In this document: positions 13,934-22,179 of the stretch, in pieces
How the letters are laid out: the number at the start of each line of letters is the position of its first letter
How positions within the stretch are numbered: the first letter of the stretch is position 1
DNA from: a virus
Virus record (IMG/VR): IMGVR_UViG_3300031521_000251
Span: 1 to 31,410 of that record
Strand: one strand, 5' to 3'
DNA length: 31,410 nucleotides
Notes under the pieces: generated by a model
The model's database searches: none
What the model saw: only the letters and a program-made list of their open reading frames with translations
What the model was told of the DNA's origin: nothing
Made by a program: the position numbers and the translations under genes

Positions 13934-14965
13934 ATGGGATTAATATTGCCACAAAAAATTGAAATAAGGTGGGTGGGTAATACAAGAAAGCATTATGAGT
14001 CTAAGGGATACTCATATACCAACAATTTAGATGAATTTTTAGTTGATGTAACTGATTTGACAAAAGGTTCAGCAGTAAATGTAAAAGTTAAATGTGATTT
14101 TTGCAATAAAAAAAAGTTTATGCCTTATAAAGATTATTTAAAGTTACGCTCAGATAATTATTGTTGCGAAAGTTGTTTAAAACATAAAAAGAAAACCAAG
14201 GACAAGGAAGGAAAATTAATATTTGTCGATATTCCATATAGAAATAAAGAATGGTTAGAAAATGAATATATAATTAAGGACAGAGAGGCAAAAGACATAT
14301 CTGACGAGTGTGGAATAAATTTACGCACATTAAGGGAATGGCTTTTAACATTCGAATTAAATAAGTATGGTAAATTAAAAGAAGTATTAGATAAACAAAT
14401 ACTACATGATTTATATTTTATAAAACATTTAACATCAGAAGAGATTGGTGTTAAATACAATGTCACTGGTAATACTATTTTATCACTATTAAGGGAATAT
14501 GGATTTAAAATTCCAAGCCGTTCTGAATTACTTTCTATATATTATGAAGAGAAAGATGGATACGAAAAAGTTCGTCTATCACAATCTACATTAGATAATC
14601 GCATAAAATCATCATGCAGACAGCGTGGAATAGTAATTGAAGATTTTAAAGGATTTTCAACCGATGATCAACATATGGCTCGTAATAATACATATTATAA
14701 AGAGTGGTTAAGAAATGTATTTAAAAGAGATAATTATACATGTCAATGCTGTGGTAAGCATGGCGGAAATCTTAATGCTCATCATTTATACAATTTCTCG
14801 GAATATAAGAATTTGAGATATGACGTTAAAAATGGAATTACTTTTTGTGAAGAGTGTCATTTAATAAATTATCCCAAAAGTTTTCATGCTACATATGGAG
14901 AGAGGAATAATACACCTGAGCAGGTATATGAATTTATAGAGAATTATAAAAAGAGAGCAGATTAG
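13934..14965 (+). CDS. HNH homing endonuclease
   Basis: A 343-aa protein. The N-terminal part has a zinc-ribbon (CDFC near 55, CCESC near 76), followed by helix-turn-helix segments (AKDISDECGINLRTLREWL near 116; TSEEIGVKYNVTGNTILSLL near 165) that probably read DNA. The C-terminal HNH nuclease runs from about 255: WLRNVFKRDNYTCQCCGKHG, NAHHLYNF, FCEECH and a final FHATYG. This matches free-standing HNH homing endonucleases of phages. ATG with GAGG 11 nt upstream. It is bounded by its own leader and terminator, as an inserted selfish gene would be. Confidence 0.88.
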   Translation: MGLILPQKIEIRWVGNTRKHYESKGYSYTNNLDEFLVDVTDLTKGSAVNVKVKCDFCNKKKFMPYKDYLKLRSDNYCCESCLKHKKKTKDKEGKLIFVDIPYRNKEWLENEYIIKDREAKDISDECGINLRTLREWLLTFELNKYGKLKEVLDKQILHDLYFIKHLTSEEIGVKYNVTGNTILSLLREYGFKIPSRSELLSIYYEEKDGYEKVRLSQSTLDNRIKSSCRQRGIVIEDFKGFSTDDQHMARNNTYYKEWLRNVFKRDNYTCQCCGKHGGNLNAHHLYNFSEYKNLRYDVKNGITFCEECHLINYPKSFHATYGERNNTPEQVYEFIENYKKRAD

Positions 14966-14990
14966 TGTTAACACTACTGCTCTTTTTATT
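14954..14990 (+). terminator. Intrinsic terminator of HNH gene
   Basis: AGAGCAG (14954-14960) pairs with CTGCTCT (14977-14983), with a nested AGTGT/ACACT, followed by TTTTT. It overlaps the end of the HNH gene. Confidence 0.8.
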
Positions 14991-15008
14991 ATGAAAGGGA
15001 GTGAATAG

Positions 15009-15962
15009 ATGGCAGAACGAAGTAAAAGAATTTGTCTTTATGACGCTGAAAAGGCAAAACAAATAAAAGAAGAAACTCTTAAAATGTTTCAAAAGTATCA
15101 GATAGATATGTCTATTAGGGGTTTGAGCGAAAATAGTGTGAAACAATACAAATCAGATCTTATGCAGTGGTTTATTTACATGTACAACAATCAATATAAC
15201 TTATCTGTTTTAGAAGCCACGGACGACGAGATCGAGGAATATTATTTTTATCGTAAACAGCAAGGAAATAATGTAAATAGACAGAAACGTGTTATGTCGT
15301 CTATATCAGCCTTCTACAAATTTTTACGTAAGAAAAAATTGATTAAAGAGTCTCCGGTTGAATTTATTGATAGACCAAAAGCGGGATTACCAATAACCAC
15401 ACAAACATATTTGACAAAAGAAGAAGTTCAATTGATGCGCGAAAAACTCGAAGAACTTGGAGATATTCAATTACAAGTTTATGCATTCTTATCTCTCACT
15501 ACTATGGGCAGAGTAAACGCTATTGCACATTTAAGATGGGATCAGATGGACTTAGAAAATCGAATATTTGAAAACGTTCTTGAAAAAGAGGGTAAAATCG
15601 TAGAATTTTCATTTAGTGAGGAAACCAAGGGTTACATTGAAAGATTAATTGAATATAGGAAAGAAAATAATGTTAATGATTTTGGTTGGGTGTTTGTAAC
15701 TCCATACACTACTGAATCCGAATGTGTGAATAATGGTACATTAAATGATTGGTGTAAGAAAATAGGTGGTATGATTGGACAACCAACGCTCCACTGCCAT
15801 GATTTCAGACATAGTTTTGCAAATCTCATGAAAGCTGAAGGCGTCAGCCTCGAAGACGTTTCTACTATGTTAAACCACAGCGGAACGGATGTTACGAAAA
15901 AATTTTATCTAAAAACTGATAATTCAAAGGTGAGAAAAATAAAAGATAGTATAAATATTTAA
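15009..15962 (+). CDS. int: Tyrosine recombinase (integrase)
   Basis: A 317-aa integrase of usual length. The N-terminal SAM-like core-binding domain (about 25-115: MSIRGLSENSVKQYKSDLMQ..., QKRVMSSISAFYKFL) is followed by the catalytic domain. Active-site residues are all seen: R168 (TMGRVNAIAHLRW), K196 (EKEGKIVEF), H264-x-x-R267 (HDFRHSFA), H290 (LNHSG) and nucleophile Y300 (KKFYLK). The sequence around R168 (GRVNAI) differs from the common GxRxSE. It would insert or excise the phage at an attachment site; attP could lie in the adjoining structured stretch. ATG after AAAGGGAGTG. Its presence makes the phage temperate. Confidence 0.92.
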   Translation: MAERSKRICLYDAEKAKQIKEETLKMFQKYQIDMSIRGLSENSVKQYKSDLMQWFIYMYNNQYNLSVLEATDDEIEEYYFYRKQQGNNVNRQKRVMSSISAFYKFLRKKKLIKESPVEFIDRPKAGLPITTQTYLTKEEVQLMREKLEELGDIQLQVYAFLSLTTMGRVNAIAHLRWDQMDLENRIFENVLEKEGKIVEFSFSEETKGYIERLIEYRKENNVNDFGWVFVTPYTTESECVNNGTLNDWCKKIGGMIGQPTLHCHDFRHSFANLMKAEGVSLEDVSTMLNHSGTDVTKKFYLKTDNSKVRKIKDSINI

Positions 15963-16354
15963 TATTGTCAGTTAGAATCCAACTTTCATTGGTAAAAAAG
16001 AACCGTTAAGTCGGCAATTCAAAACAAGTCGGTAAGAAGACTCTAAACTCTTGCCATGGGAAAGGAAAATCCTAAACCAGAGAGTTCCTGCTTTAGTGGA
16101 AAGCTTTAAAATCTGGTGTTTCACAGCCATTAAATGAGAAACATTAAATCTTAATAGGGGACTTGCGTAAAGTGGATAATGACGATTATCTGCATATGGG
16201 ACGCATAGTAAAGCGGTGATGAGGGCGACTCCGCATAAATTTAAAACTGAAGGCGAAACGCCGTACTTCCTACGCGGAAGCGTGTCATTTGACACTATAT
16301 AACAATTCAGAAGAGCAAACTACTCTCCTATCAGACCGAAAGGAGCAAAATAAA
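15963..16354 (+). ncRNA. Candidate structured RNA between integrase and amidase
   Basis: Nearly 390 bases with no protein-like frame but a dense series of hairpins: CCAA/TTGG near 15979-15992; ACCG/CGGT spanning about 16002-16033; AACTCT/AGAGTT spanning about 16046-16086; CCAGA (about 16077) with TCTGG (about 16112) enclosing GCTTT/AAAGC; TGCGT (about 16164) with ACGCA (about 16201) enclosing GATAAT/ATTATC; GCGG/CCGC (about 16213-16233); GGCG/CGCC (about 16252-16262); CTTCC/GGAAG (about 16266-16280); GTGTC/GACAC (16282-16295). Much GC-richer than neighbouring spacers. It recalls ornate phage RNAs but matches no class I can name. It may also hold attP. Confidence 0.5.
16321..16345 (+). promoter_or_regulatory. 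Shine-Dalgarno-masking hairpin before amidase
   Basis: CTCCT (16325-16329) can pair with AGGAG (16341-16345), the core of the amidase ribosome binding site, around an 11-nt loop. It begins with TACTCTCCTA (16321-16330), also found at 8468 and 13031. It might limit lysin translation until late; this is inference. Confidence 0.35.
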
Positions 16355-17236
16355 TTGAATATTAATCAGAATACAAACTTTGGCACGCATAACACTTCTG
16401 TGCGCCCAGGTAAAATAGAATACATAGTAATCCATTACGTCGGTGCTACCGGCGACGCCAAGGCAAATATAAACTACTACAATCAGAGAACAACAACAAA
16501 CGCTTCTGCTGATTTTTACGTTGGATTTGCGGGCGATGTCTGGCAGTATAATCCAGATCCAGTCTCTCGCTACTGCTGGGCAGTTGGTGGGAAGAAACTA
16601 TCTACTGGCGGAGGCTCATTATACGGAATTGCAAAAAATGTAAACTGTGTCAGTATTGAAATGTGCGTCCGCAACAAAGGATCTCAGGGTGCCGATTCTA
16701 AGGATTGGTATTTCGAAGATGACACAGTGCAATCCGCAATGGAACTCACAAAAGAGTTAATGAAAAGATATAATGTTCCGGTTGATCACGTAATTAGGCA
16801 TTACGATGTCACGGGAAAGATTTGTCCAAATCCATATGTATATAATCACACAAAACATACGTGGAGTACATTTAAGGCGGCTCTCATTGAAAATAAGTCA
16901 CAAGAAAGGAAATCTGGCTGGAAACAGGAAGACGGCGGGTGGAGATTCTACAATGGGGATACGGGTGAATGTATTAAAAATGACTGGTATCACGACACAG
17001 AAAAAGATTTATGGTACTGGTTTGACGGTGCGGGAATCATGATTACTAACACTTGGTATCAATATAATGGCGGTTGGTATTATTTAAGTGCCGATGGCTC
17101 CATGTGTAAATCTCAGCTTGTAGAGAACTCAGGGAAAATTTACGCGGTTGATGCTGACGGCAAGATGGTAACTGGAGAAGTAATGCTTTCCACTTTGGCT
17201 GACGGATCATTGCAGTATAAAGGATTAGCAAAATAA
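16355..17236 (+). CDS. Endolysin: N-acetylmuramoyl-L-alanine amidase
   Basis: A 293-aa lysin. The N-terminal Amidase_2 (T7-lysozyme-like) domain cuts the bond between muramic acid and the stem peptide. Zinc ligands are visible: H27 (IVIHYVGA), H149 (HVIRHYDVTG) and C157 (KICPNPY). From about residue 188 come W/Y/G-rich cell-wall-binding repeats (GWKQEDGGWRFYNGDTG, DLWYWFDGAGIM, GGWYYLSADGSM), as in lysins and autolysins of Clostridia and streptococci. Start: TTG at 16355, 9 nt after AAAGGAG; frames further upstream lie in the structured stretch. It is directly followed by a holin, forming a lysis pair. Confidence 0.9.
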   Translation: MNINQNTNFGTHNTSVRPGKIEYIVIHYVGATGDAKANINYYNQRTTTNASADFYVGFAGDVWQYNPDPVSRYCWAVGGKKLSTGGGSLYGIAKNVNCVSIEMCVRNKGSQGADSKDWYFEDDTVQSAMELTKELMKRYNVPVDHVIRHYDVTGKICPNPYVYNHTKHTWSTFKAALIENKSQERKSGWKQEDGGWRFYNGDTGECIKNDWYHDTEKDLWYWFDGAGIMITNTWYQYNGGWYYLSADGSMCKSQLVENSGKIYAVDADGKMVTGEVMLSTLADGSLQYKGLAK

Positions 17237-17245
17237 GGAGAAGTC

Positions 17246-17542
17246 ATGGATATAGCATTGAAATACGTAAAGCCTGAATTGCTCATAGTGTCAGCTGTCT
17301 TATATTTTATTGGAATTGGAATTAAGAAAAGCAAACTAATAAAAGATGAATATATACCGCTTATAAATGGAGCCGTAGGAATCGTTTTATGCGCACTTTA
17401 TGTGTTAGCGACAGTTAGTTCATATACGTTCAGAGAATGCCTCCTAGCCCTATTTACGGCGCTCACGCAAGGTATTCTTGTGGCTGCTTTAAGCACGTAT
17501 GTCAATCAGATTAAAAAACAAATTTCTAAGATTGACGAGTAA
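17246..17542 (+). CDS. Phage holin
   Basis: A 98-aa membrane protein with three hydrophobic segments: about 10-27 (LLIVSAVLYFIGIGIKK), 38-58 (INGAVGIVLCALYVLAT) and 65-88 (LLALFTALTQGILVAAL), and a charged C-terminus. Length and layout match the phage_holin_5_2-type family of Firmicute phages. Holins make the membrane hole that lets the amidase reach the wall. ATG after AAGGAG, 9 nt behind the amidase stop. Confidence 0.85.
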   Translation: MDIALKYVKPELLIVSAVLYFIGIGIKKSKLIKDEYIPLINGAVGIVLCALYVLATVSSYTFRECLLALFTALTQGILVAALSTYVNQIKKQISKIDE

Positions 17543-17648
17543 AGAAATGAGTATTTTATAGCAATAAAATATTTGCAGTAGATCGGGGATATCTCACATG
17601 AGATATCTCTTTTTGTGTTGCAAAATACCAAAAAAAGGAGGTGGGCTT

Positions 17649-18662
17649 TTGGCTCAGATTAAATCAAAAGAAGAAGTTATTCGTGAGTCAATGAACTCAT
17701 CAAAAAGGATAGACACAAGTATTTCATTTAATATACCTAGAAGTACACAATTGTTTGACGCAACTAAACATCAATATAAATGCACCTGTTGTGGGAAAGG
17801 CTTCTCAACTCAAAAAAATAATTTTCAAAAATCAAATAGCCCATTATTCCAGTCAAGCGATGGTTATTTACCTTGGTGCAAAGAGTGTTCTGATAAGTAT
17901 TATCTTCTGTTATGTGCTATGTACACAGGAAATCAAGAACATGCAATAGAGCATTTTTGCCAGCAAGCCGATTGGGTGTATGAGGAAAATCCGCTGATAG
18001 CCGCAAAAGAATATGAATCTGGACATCAAGACAGAACAAGGCTTTCACATTATGCTGCAAAAAAGAACTTAAACTGCGAAGGAAGAAAAACATATATAGA
18101 CACATTAAAATGTAATTACGAAAGAAAACAAGGGGAAGTTGTCCAAACCAAGGAAGATGTTAAAACTAAGGATCTTTCAGTTACCGCGTCTGCTGTTGAT
18201 AGGTGGGGTGTTGGGTTTACAGAGTTAGATTATAAAAATCTTGATGATCACTACAGAATGCTTAAAAAGAACAATCCAAACGCAGATAATAATCAGGAAA
18301 TATTTATTAAGTCATTATGCAACCTTAATATGCTTATGGTTAGATCTTTACAGGGGGGAGATTCTAAAGAATACACGACTCTTGTTGAGCAATATAGTAA
18401 GACATTCAAACAAGCTGGATTAAGAACCGTAGAGGAAAAAGATGCAAGCAATGATGAAACATTTTGTATGACATTAGGATTTATTTCTGAATATACTCCA
18501 GAAGAATTTTATCTTGATAAGCAGTTATATAACGATAATGATAAAATTGGTGAGTACGTTGAAAGACATATTACTAGACCGATGATTAATTTGGAAACTG
18601 GTAGTGATGTTAGAGATAAAGAATTTTTCGTTCCAGATGGTGATGACTATGACGAAGAATGA
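17649..18662 (+). CDS. Probable terminase small subunit
   Basis: A 337-aa protein directly before TerL, overlapping it by 14 nt. It has a zinc-ribbon (YKCTCCGKGF near 47, LPWCKECSDKY near 84), a central helical region and an acidic end. The position is that of a terminase small subunit, which recognises the packaging site, and zinc-ribbon TerS-like proteins occur in Clostridia phages. I infer the role mainly from context. Start: TTG at 17649, behind AAAGGAGGTG; earlier in-frame starts would put the ribosome binding site inside the gene. Confidence 0.6.
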   Translation: MAQIKSKEEVIRESMNSSKRIDTSISFNIPRSTQLFDATKHQYKCTCCGKGFSTQKNNFQKSNSPLFQSSDGYLPWCKECSDKYYLLLCAMYTGNQEHAIEHFCQQADWVYEENPLIAAKEYESGHQDRTRLSHYAAKKNLNCEGRKTYIDTLKCNYERKQGEVVQTKEDVKTKDLSVTASAVDRWGVGFTELDYKNLDDHYRMLKKNNPNADNNQEIFIKSLCNLNMLMVRSLQGGDSKEYTTLVEQYSKTFKQAGLRTVEEKDASNDETFCMTLGFISEYTPEEFYLDKQLYNDNDKIGEYVERHITRPMINLETGSDVRDKEFFVPDGDDYDEE

Positions 18663-20463
18663 TTTAGAACAATATGCCGACAATAACCAACTTGAATTAT
18701 ATAAAAACTTTCCTTCTACTCACTATCTTAGCAACAAAAACAATGTGTTACATGTTTTGGCGTGGGGGTCATTTTTCCGTCGGAACATGCATCGATTTGT
18801 AATCGACTACTTGAAAATTTCGCTTTACGAGTACCAGGCTATTGCTATTTATATGATGGGAGTATCAAATCTAATATGTATTATTGCAAGCAGAAACGAC
18901 GCAAAATCTTTTATTGTTGCAGTATATGCAGTTGCGAGGTGTTTACTTTACAAGGGAACAAAGTTTAGGATAGGTGCCGCGACCGAGAAACAAGCAAAAC
19001 TAATTGTATCTGAGAAGATTATAGATGAGCTATGTGATTGGTCGCCAATACTCAAAAAAGAGATCGAATCATATGGGATTAGAAGCAATGACATTTTTGT
19101 AAAATTCCGCAACGGTTCAAAGATAACAGTATTTGTCGCAAATGAAAACGCAAGAGGTTTACGATCAAACGCAATCGCAAGAGAAGAATGCCGACAGATT
19201 AAGAAAAAGGTTGAAGACTCTGTAATTTCTCCATTCCAAACGCCTAGAAAACCAAAATATATGCTCAAAGACTATTATAAAAACATTCCGGTTTTAAAAG
19301 AGGAACCAGTTGATGTCTATATTAGTTCTAGTTGGTATGATGACGGGAACTGGATGTGGGACATTTCGGAGCAAGCTTTAGATGCAATGAAAAAGCATAA
19401 AGGCGGTGTAATGCTTGCGTTTGACGAAAGTATTACATTAAAACACGATTTAAAGACAATTGATCAGTTAATAAAGGAAAAGAAAAAGCAAGATCCTGCC
19501 ACATGGAAAATAGAGTTTCTTAATCTAAGGGTTAGGGAATCTACTTCTGCTTATTTTACATACGCGATGCTTATGAAAAGACAGGTATTAAAACATGTGT
19601 TTTATCCAAGAAAAACTGAAGATGTTAGACTTGGAAAGAAGAATAAATTCTCAATACAAAAATTAGATAATGAAGTAAGAGTTATTTCGTGTGATATCGC
19701 ATTTGTAGCTGGTGCAAAAAATGACAATTCTGTATATAGTTTTATTCGAGGTATTCCAGAAACAATGACTTATGTTAATGCCGACGATACTATTGAAGTG
19801 TCTAAAGGATACAGGAGGCAATACCCATACATAGAATCTAATCAGATCGGCGACACAACACTTCAAGCAATAAGAATACGTCAATTATTTGAAGATACTA
19901 ATTCTGATTATATTGTATTGGATTGTCGCAATGGAGGGCTTCAGATTTTGTATACTCTTCAAAAGGTTTTATATGATGAAGAACGAGGTATAGAATACAA
20001 GCCGATATGCTGTATGAACAATGATGAATATTCAAAAACTTGTTCAGATCCAAACGCAAAGAAATGTATATATGCAATTAATGCAACACAGAGTTTAAAT
20101 AGCGATATTGCTATGGCATTTAGAAAGAATCTTAACGAGGATAAAATTGATTTTCTTGTTAATTATAATGTCGCAAAAGAAGATATCCTCTCATCAAATA
20201 AAGAGTATATGGAAACAATTAATTTAGACGAGCAAATCGAATTCGAAAAACCATTTTTAGAAACACAGGCGATGATAAGTGAATGTGCAGAACTCCTTTA
20301 TGAAAAAATGCCACAAACCGGAGCAATTAAAATATATGAACAAGGGAGTAAAAGAAAAGATAGATATACCAGTTGCTCATACGGTTCGTATTTTTTAGAT
20401 CAATTAGAACTAGATATCCAAAATATGAATGCCGACTATGAATTTCTACCACTATACAATTAA
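18649..20463 (+). CDS. terL: Terminase large subunit
   Basis: A 604-aa packaging motor. The N-terminal ATPase has a deviant Walker A (IASRNDAKSF, K86) in which the usual glycine is alanine, followed by a Walker B-like segment (RGLRSNAIAREE, E179/E180). The C-terminal RNase H-like nuclease has VISCDIAFVAG (D349) and a second acidic block, YIVLDCRNGG. It translocates DNA into the prohead and cuts it. ATG at 18649 follows GGTGATG within the end of the upstream gene. Length and gene order are as expected. Confidence 0.88.
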   Translation: MTKNDLEQYADNNQLELYKNFPSTHYLSNKNNVLHVLAWGSFFRRNMHRFVIDYLKISLYEYQAIAIYMMGVSNLICIIASRNDAKSFIVAVYAVARCLLYKGTKFRIGAATEKQAKLIVSEKIIDELCDWSPILKKEIESYGIRSNDIFVKFRNGSKITVFVANENARGLRSNAIAREECRQIKKKVEDSVISPFQTPRKPKYMLKDYYKNIPVLKEEPVDVYISSSWYDDGNWMWDISEQALDAMKKHKGGVMLAFDESITLKHDLKTIDQLIKEKKKQDPATWKIEFLNLRVRESTSAYFTYAMLMKRQVLKHVFYPRKTEDVRLGKKNKFSIQKLDNEVRVISCDIAFVAGAKNDNSVYSFIRGIPETMTYVNADDTIEVSKGYRRQYPYIESNQIGDTTLQAIRIRQLFEDTNSDYIVLDCRNGGLQILYTLQKVLYDEERGIEYKPICCMNNDEYSKTCSDPNAKKCIYAINATQSLNSDIAMAFRKNLNEDKIDFLVNYNVAKEDILSSNKEYMETINLDEQIEFEKPFLETQAMISECAELLYEKMPQTGAIKIYEQGSKRKDRYTSCSYGSYFLDQLELDIQNMNADYEFLPLYN

Positions 20464-20480
20464 GGAGGTGATATCGCAAA

Positions 20481-22169
20481 ATGTCAGAACCAAATAATGA
20501 ACCAAAAAAAAGAGGAAGACCTGCTGGTTCTAAAAATAAAAATACCATACAAAAAATCGAAACCGTAGCCGAAGTAAATCAATTAGTAGTAGAAGAAAAG
20601 TCGTTTTCTTATGAGTACAACTCTTCTATTCCAGTGTCAATTTCTATGGGCGATACAGTAATAGATTGTCCAGTTGATCTTGGAATGATATCCGAATACA
20701 AAGAAAGCCCAATGATATATCATCGTGAATTAAGAAAACTTTCATGGTGGGCTTATCGCACAAATGGTGCAATATCAAGTGGTCTTGATTATATGAGGTC
20801 AATGCACACTTTAGACAAGGTAGTTTACTGCTCTACCAATAATACTTCTGAAAGTTTTAAAAAAAGGAAGAATGTTAATAAAAAGAAATTTGAATCGACT
20901 CTTTCAACAATAAAATATAAAAAATTCATTCGTGATGCATTGTTAAAAGACTTTAACGATGGCATCATTTTTTATTATTTTGAAACGACTACTGCCCCTA
21001 TTAACAATCAAAAGTATCTTTCTGACATAGACGTTCTAAATATTTTTGAAATCAATGAACTTGGGATTAATGCTTCAATAGTTGCATTACCAACGGAATA
21101 TTGTAGGATAATCGGAAAGGTTAATGGATCTTATAAAATTGCTTTTGATATGAGGTATTTTTCGCAGTTCGCAGGTGAAAACCGCGAGAGAAAATTAAAA
21201 GCTTTTCCAAAAGAAATTCGTGATGGATGGGATAAGTATGATAAAGGGAAGCAAATTCAGCCGTGGATTGCATTAAATAACGATAATACCATTTGCCACA
21301 AAATAAAATCAGCGGATAGTGAGCCATGGGGAGTCCCCCTCCCGCTTTCAGCTCTCGATGATATTTTGTACGCAAACCACTTTATAAACACAAAAAGGAA
21401 CGTACTCGATGATTTAAATAATCAGGTATTTTATGAGACGTACCCAGAGGGCGAGAAAAAAGGATCATCTTCATTATCTCAAACGCAGCAAAAAGATCAG
21501 CACGACATGATTAAGGGGGCTTTATTTAATAATAGCAATCGTTATGGAAAAGCATTTTTCTCTTTGGCTACCGGTACAAAACTAGATCAAATTAAAGTTG
21601 ATACTTCTATATTTGATGACAAAAATGAAACAAATGTTAAGAACAATGTATCGCAGGATATTGGAATTGAAGCCTCTATTGTGGGAGGAGAATCATCTGC
21701 CAATTTTGCCACCGCGACATTAAATATAGAATGTATTGCTTCGTCAATTTATGCACATATCTCTGATATTGTAGATGAACTTAATAAAGTTATAAATGCA
21801 ACCATTATAAAAGATTCTGCGTGCTTAACCAAAATGGCAATCTTACCAACCACATTTGTTAATAGAGACAAGATGGTTAAATACATGAGTGATTTATATG
21901 CAAGAGGAAAAGGCTCATTGCAAGCATGGATATCTTCTACTGGAATAGAGCCAGATTGTTATATTGCACTAATGGAAGAAGAATTAGAAAACGACTGGGA
22001 GAATAAATTCCCCGTACACAAAACGAGTTTTACCATGTCTGGCAAGGATTCAGAAGATAGTGACGTTGACCAAAGTGGTGGCAGACCAACAACTACTTCC
22101 AATAACAATGAAAACACGGTTCAGAGCAAAACGATTGATTCAAACAACATGCCAAAACCAGGTGTATAG
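20481..22169 (+). CDS. Portal protein
   Basis: A 562-aa protein between terminase and prohead protease. It starts with a basic, disordered segment (EPKKRGRPAGSKNKN, like an AT-hook, which portal genes rarely carry) and continues with a mixed fold: KLSWWAYRTNGAISSGLDYM, a middle part with long helices, and an acidic/Asn-rich C-terminus. It forms the ring through which DNA enters and to which the tail attaches. Call rests on position, length and style. Strong AAGGAGGTGAT before ATG. Confidence 0.8.
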   Translation: MSEPNNEPKKRGRPAGSKNKNTIQKIETVAEVNQLVVEEKSFSYEYNSSIPVSISMGDTVIDCPVDLGMISEYKESPMIYHRELRKLSWWAYRTNGAISSGLDYMRSMHTLDKVVYCSTNNTSESFKKRKNVNKKKFESTLSTIKYKKFIRDALLKDFNDGIIFYYFETTTAPINNQKYLSDIDVLNIFEINELGINASIVALPTEYCRIIGKVNGSYKIAFDMRYFSQFAGENRERKLKAFPKEIRDGWDKYDKGKQIQPWIALNNDNTICHKIKSADSEPWGVPLPLSALDDILYANHFINTKRNVLDDLNNQVFYETYPEGEKKGSSSLSQTQQKDQHDMIKGALFNNSNRYGKAFFSLATGTKLDQIKVDTSIFDDKNETNVKNNVSQDIGIEASIVGGESSANFATATLNIECIASSIYAHISDIVDELNKVINATIIKDSACLTKMAILPTTFVNRDKMVKYMSDLYARGKGSLQAWISSTGIEPDCYIALMEEELENDWENKFPVHKTSFTMSGKDSEDSDVDQSGGRPTTTSNNNENTVQSKTIDSNNMPKPGV

Positions 22170-22179
22170 GAGGTAGAAA

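Noticed and set aside
13931-14965. HNH protein as an intron-encoded or transposon nuclease (HEARO/IscB type)
   Set aside because: No RuvC part and no intron features; the zinc-ribbon plus helix-turn-helix layout fits a free-standing homing enzyme.
16046-16100. Resemblance to the core of a group I intron (GGGAAA and CCTAAACC segments)
   Set aside because: I could not place P3, P7 or P8 pairings or the 3' conserved segment, and the stretch does not interrupt a gene: integrase and amidase are both complete.
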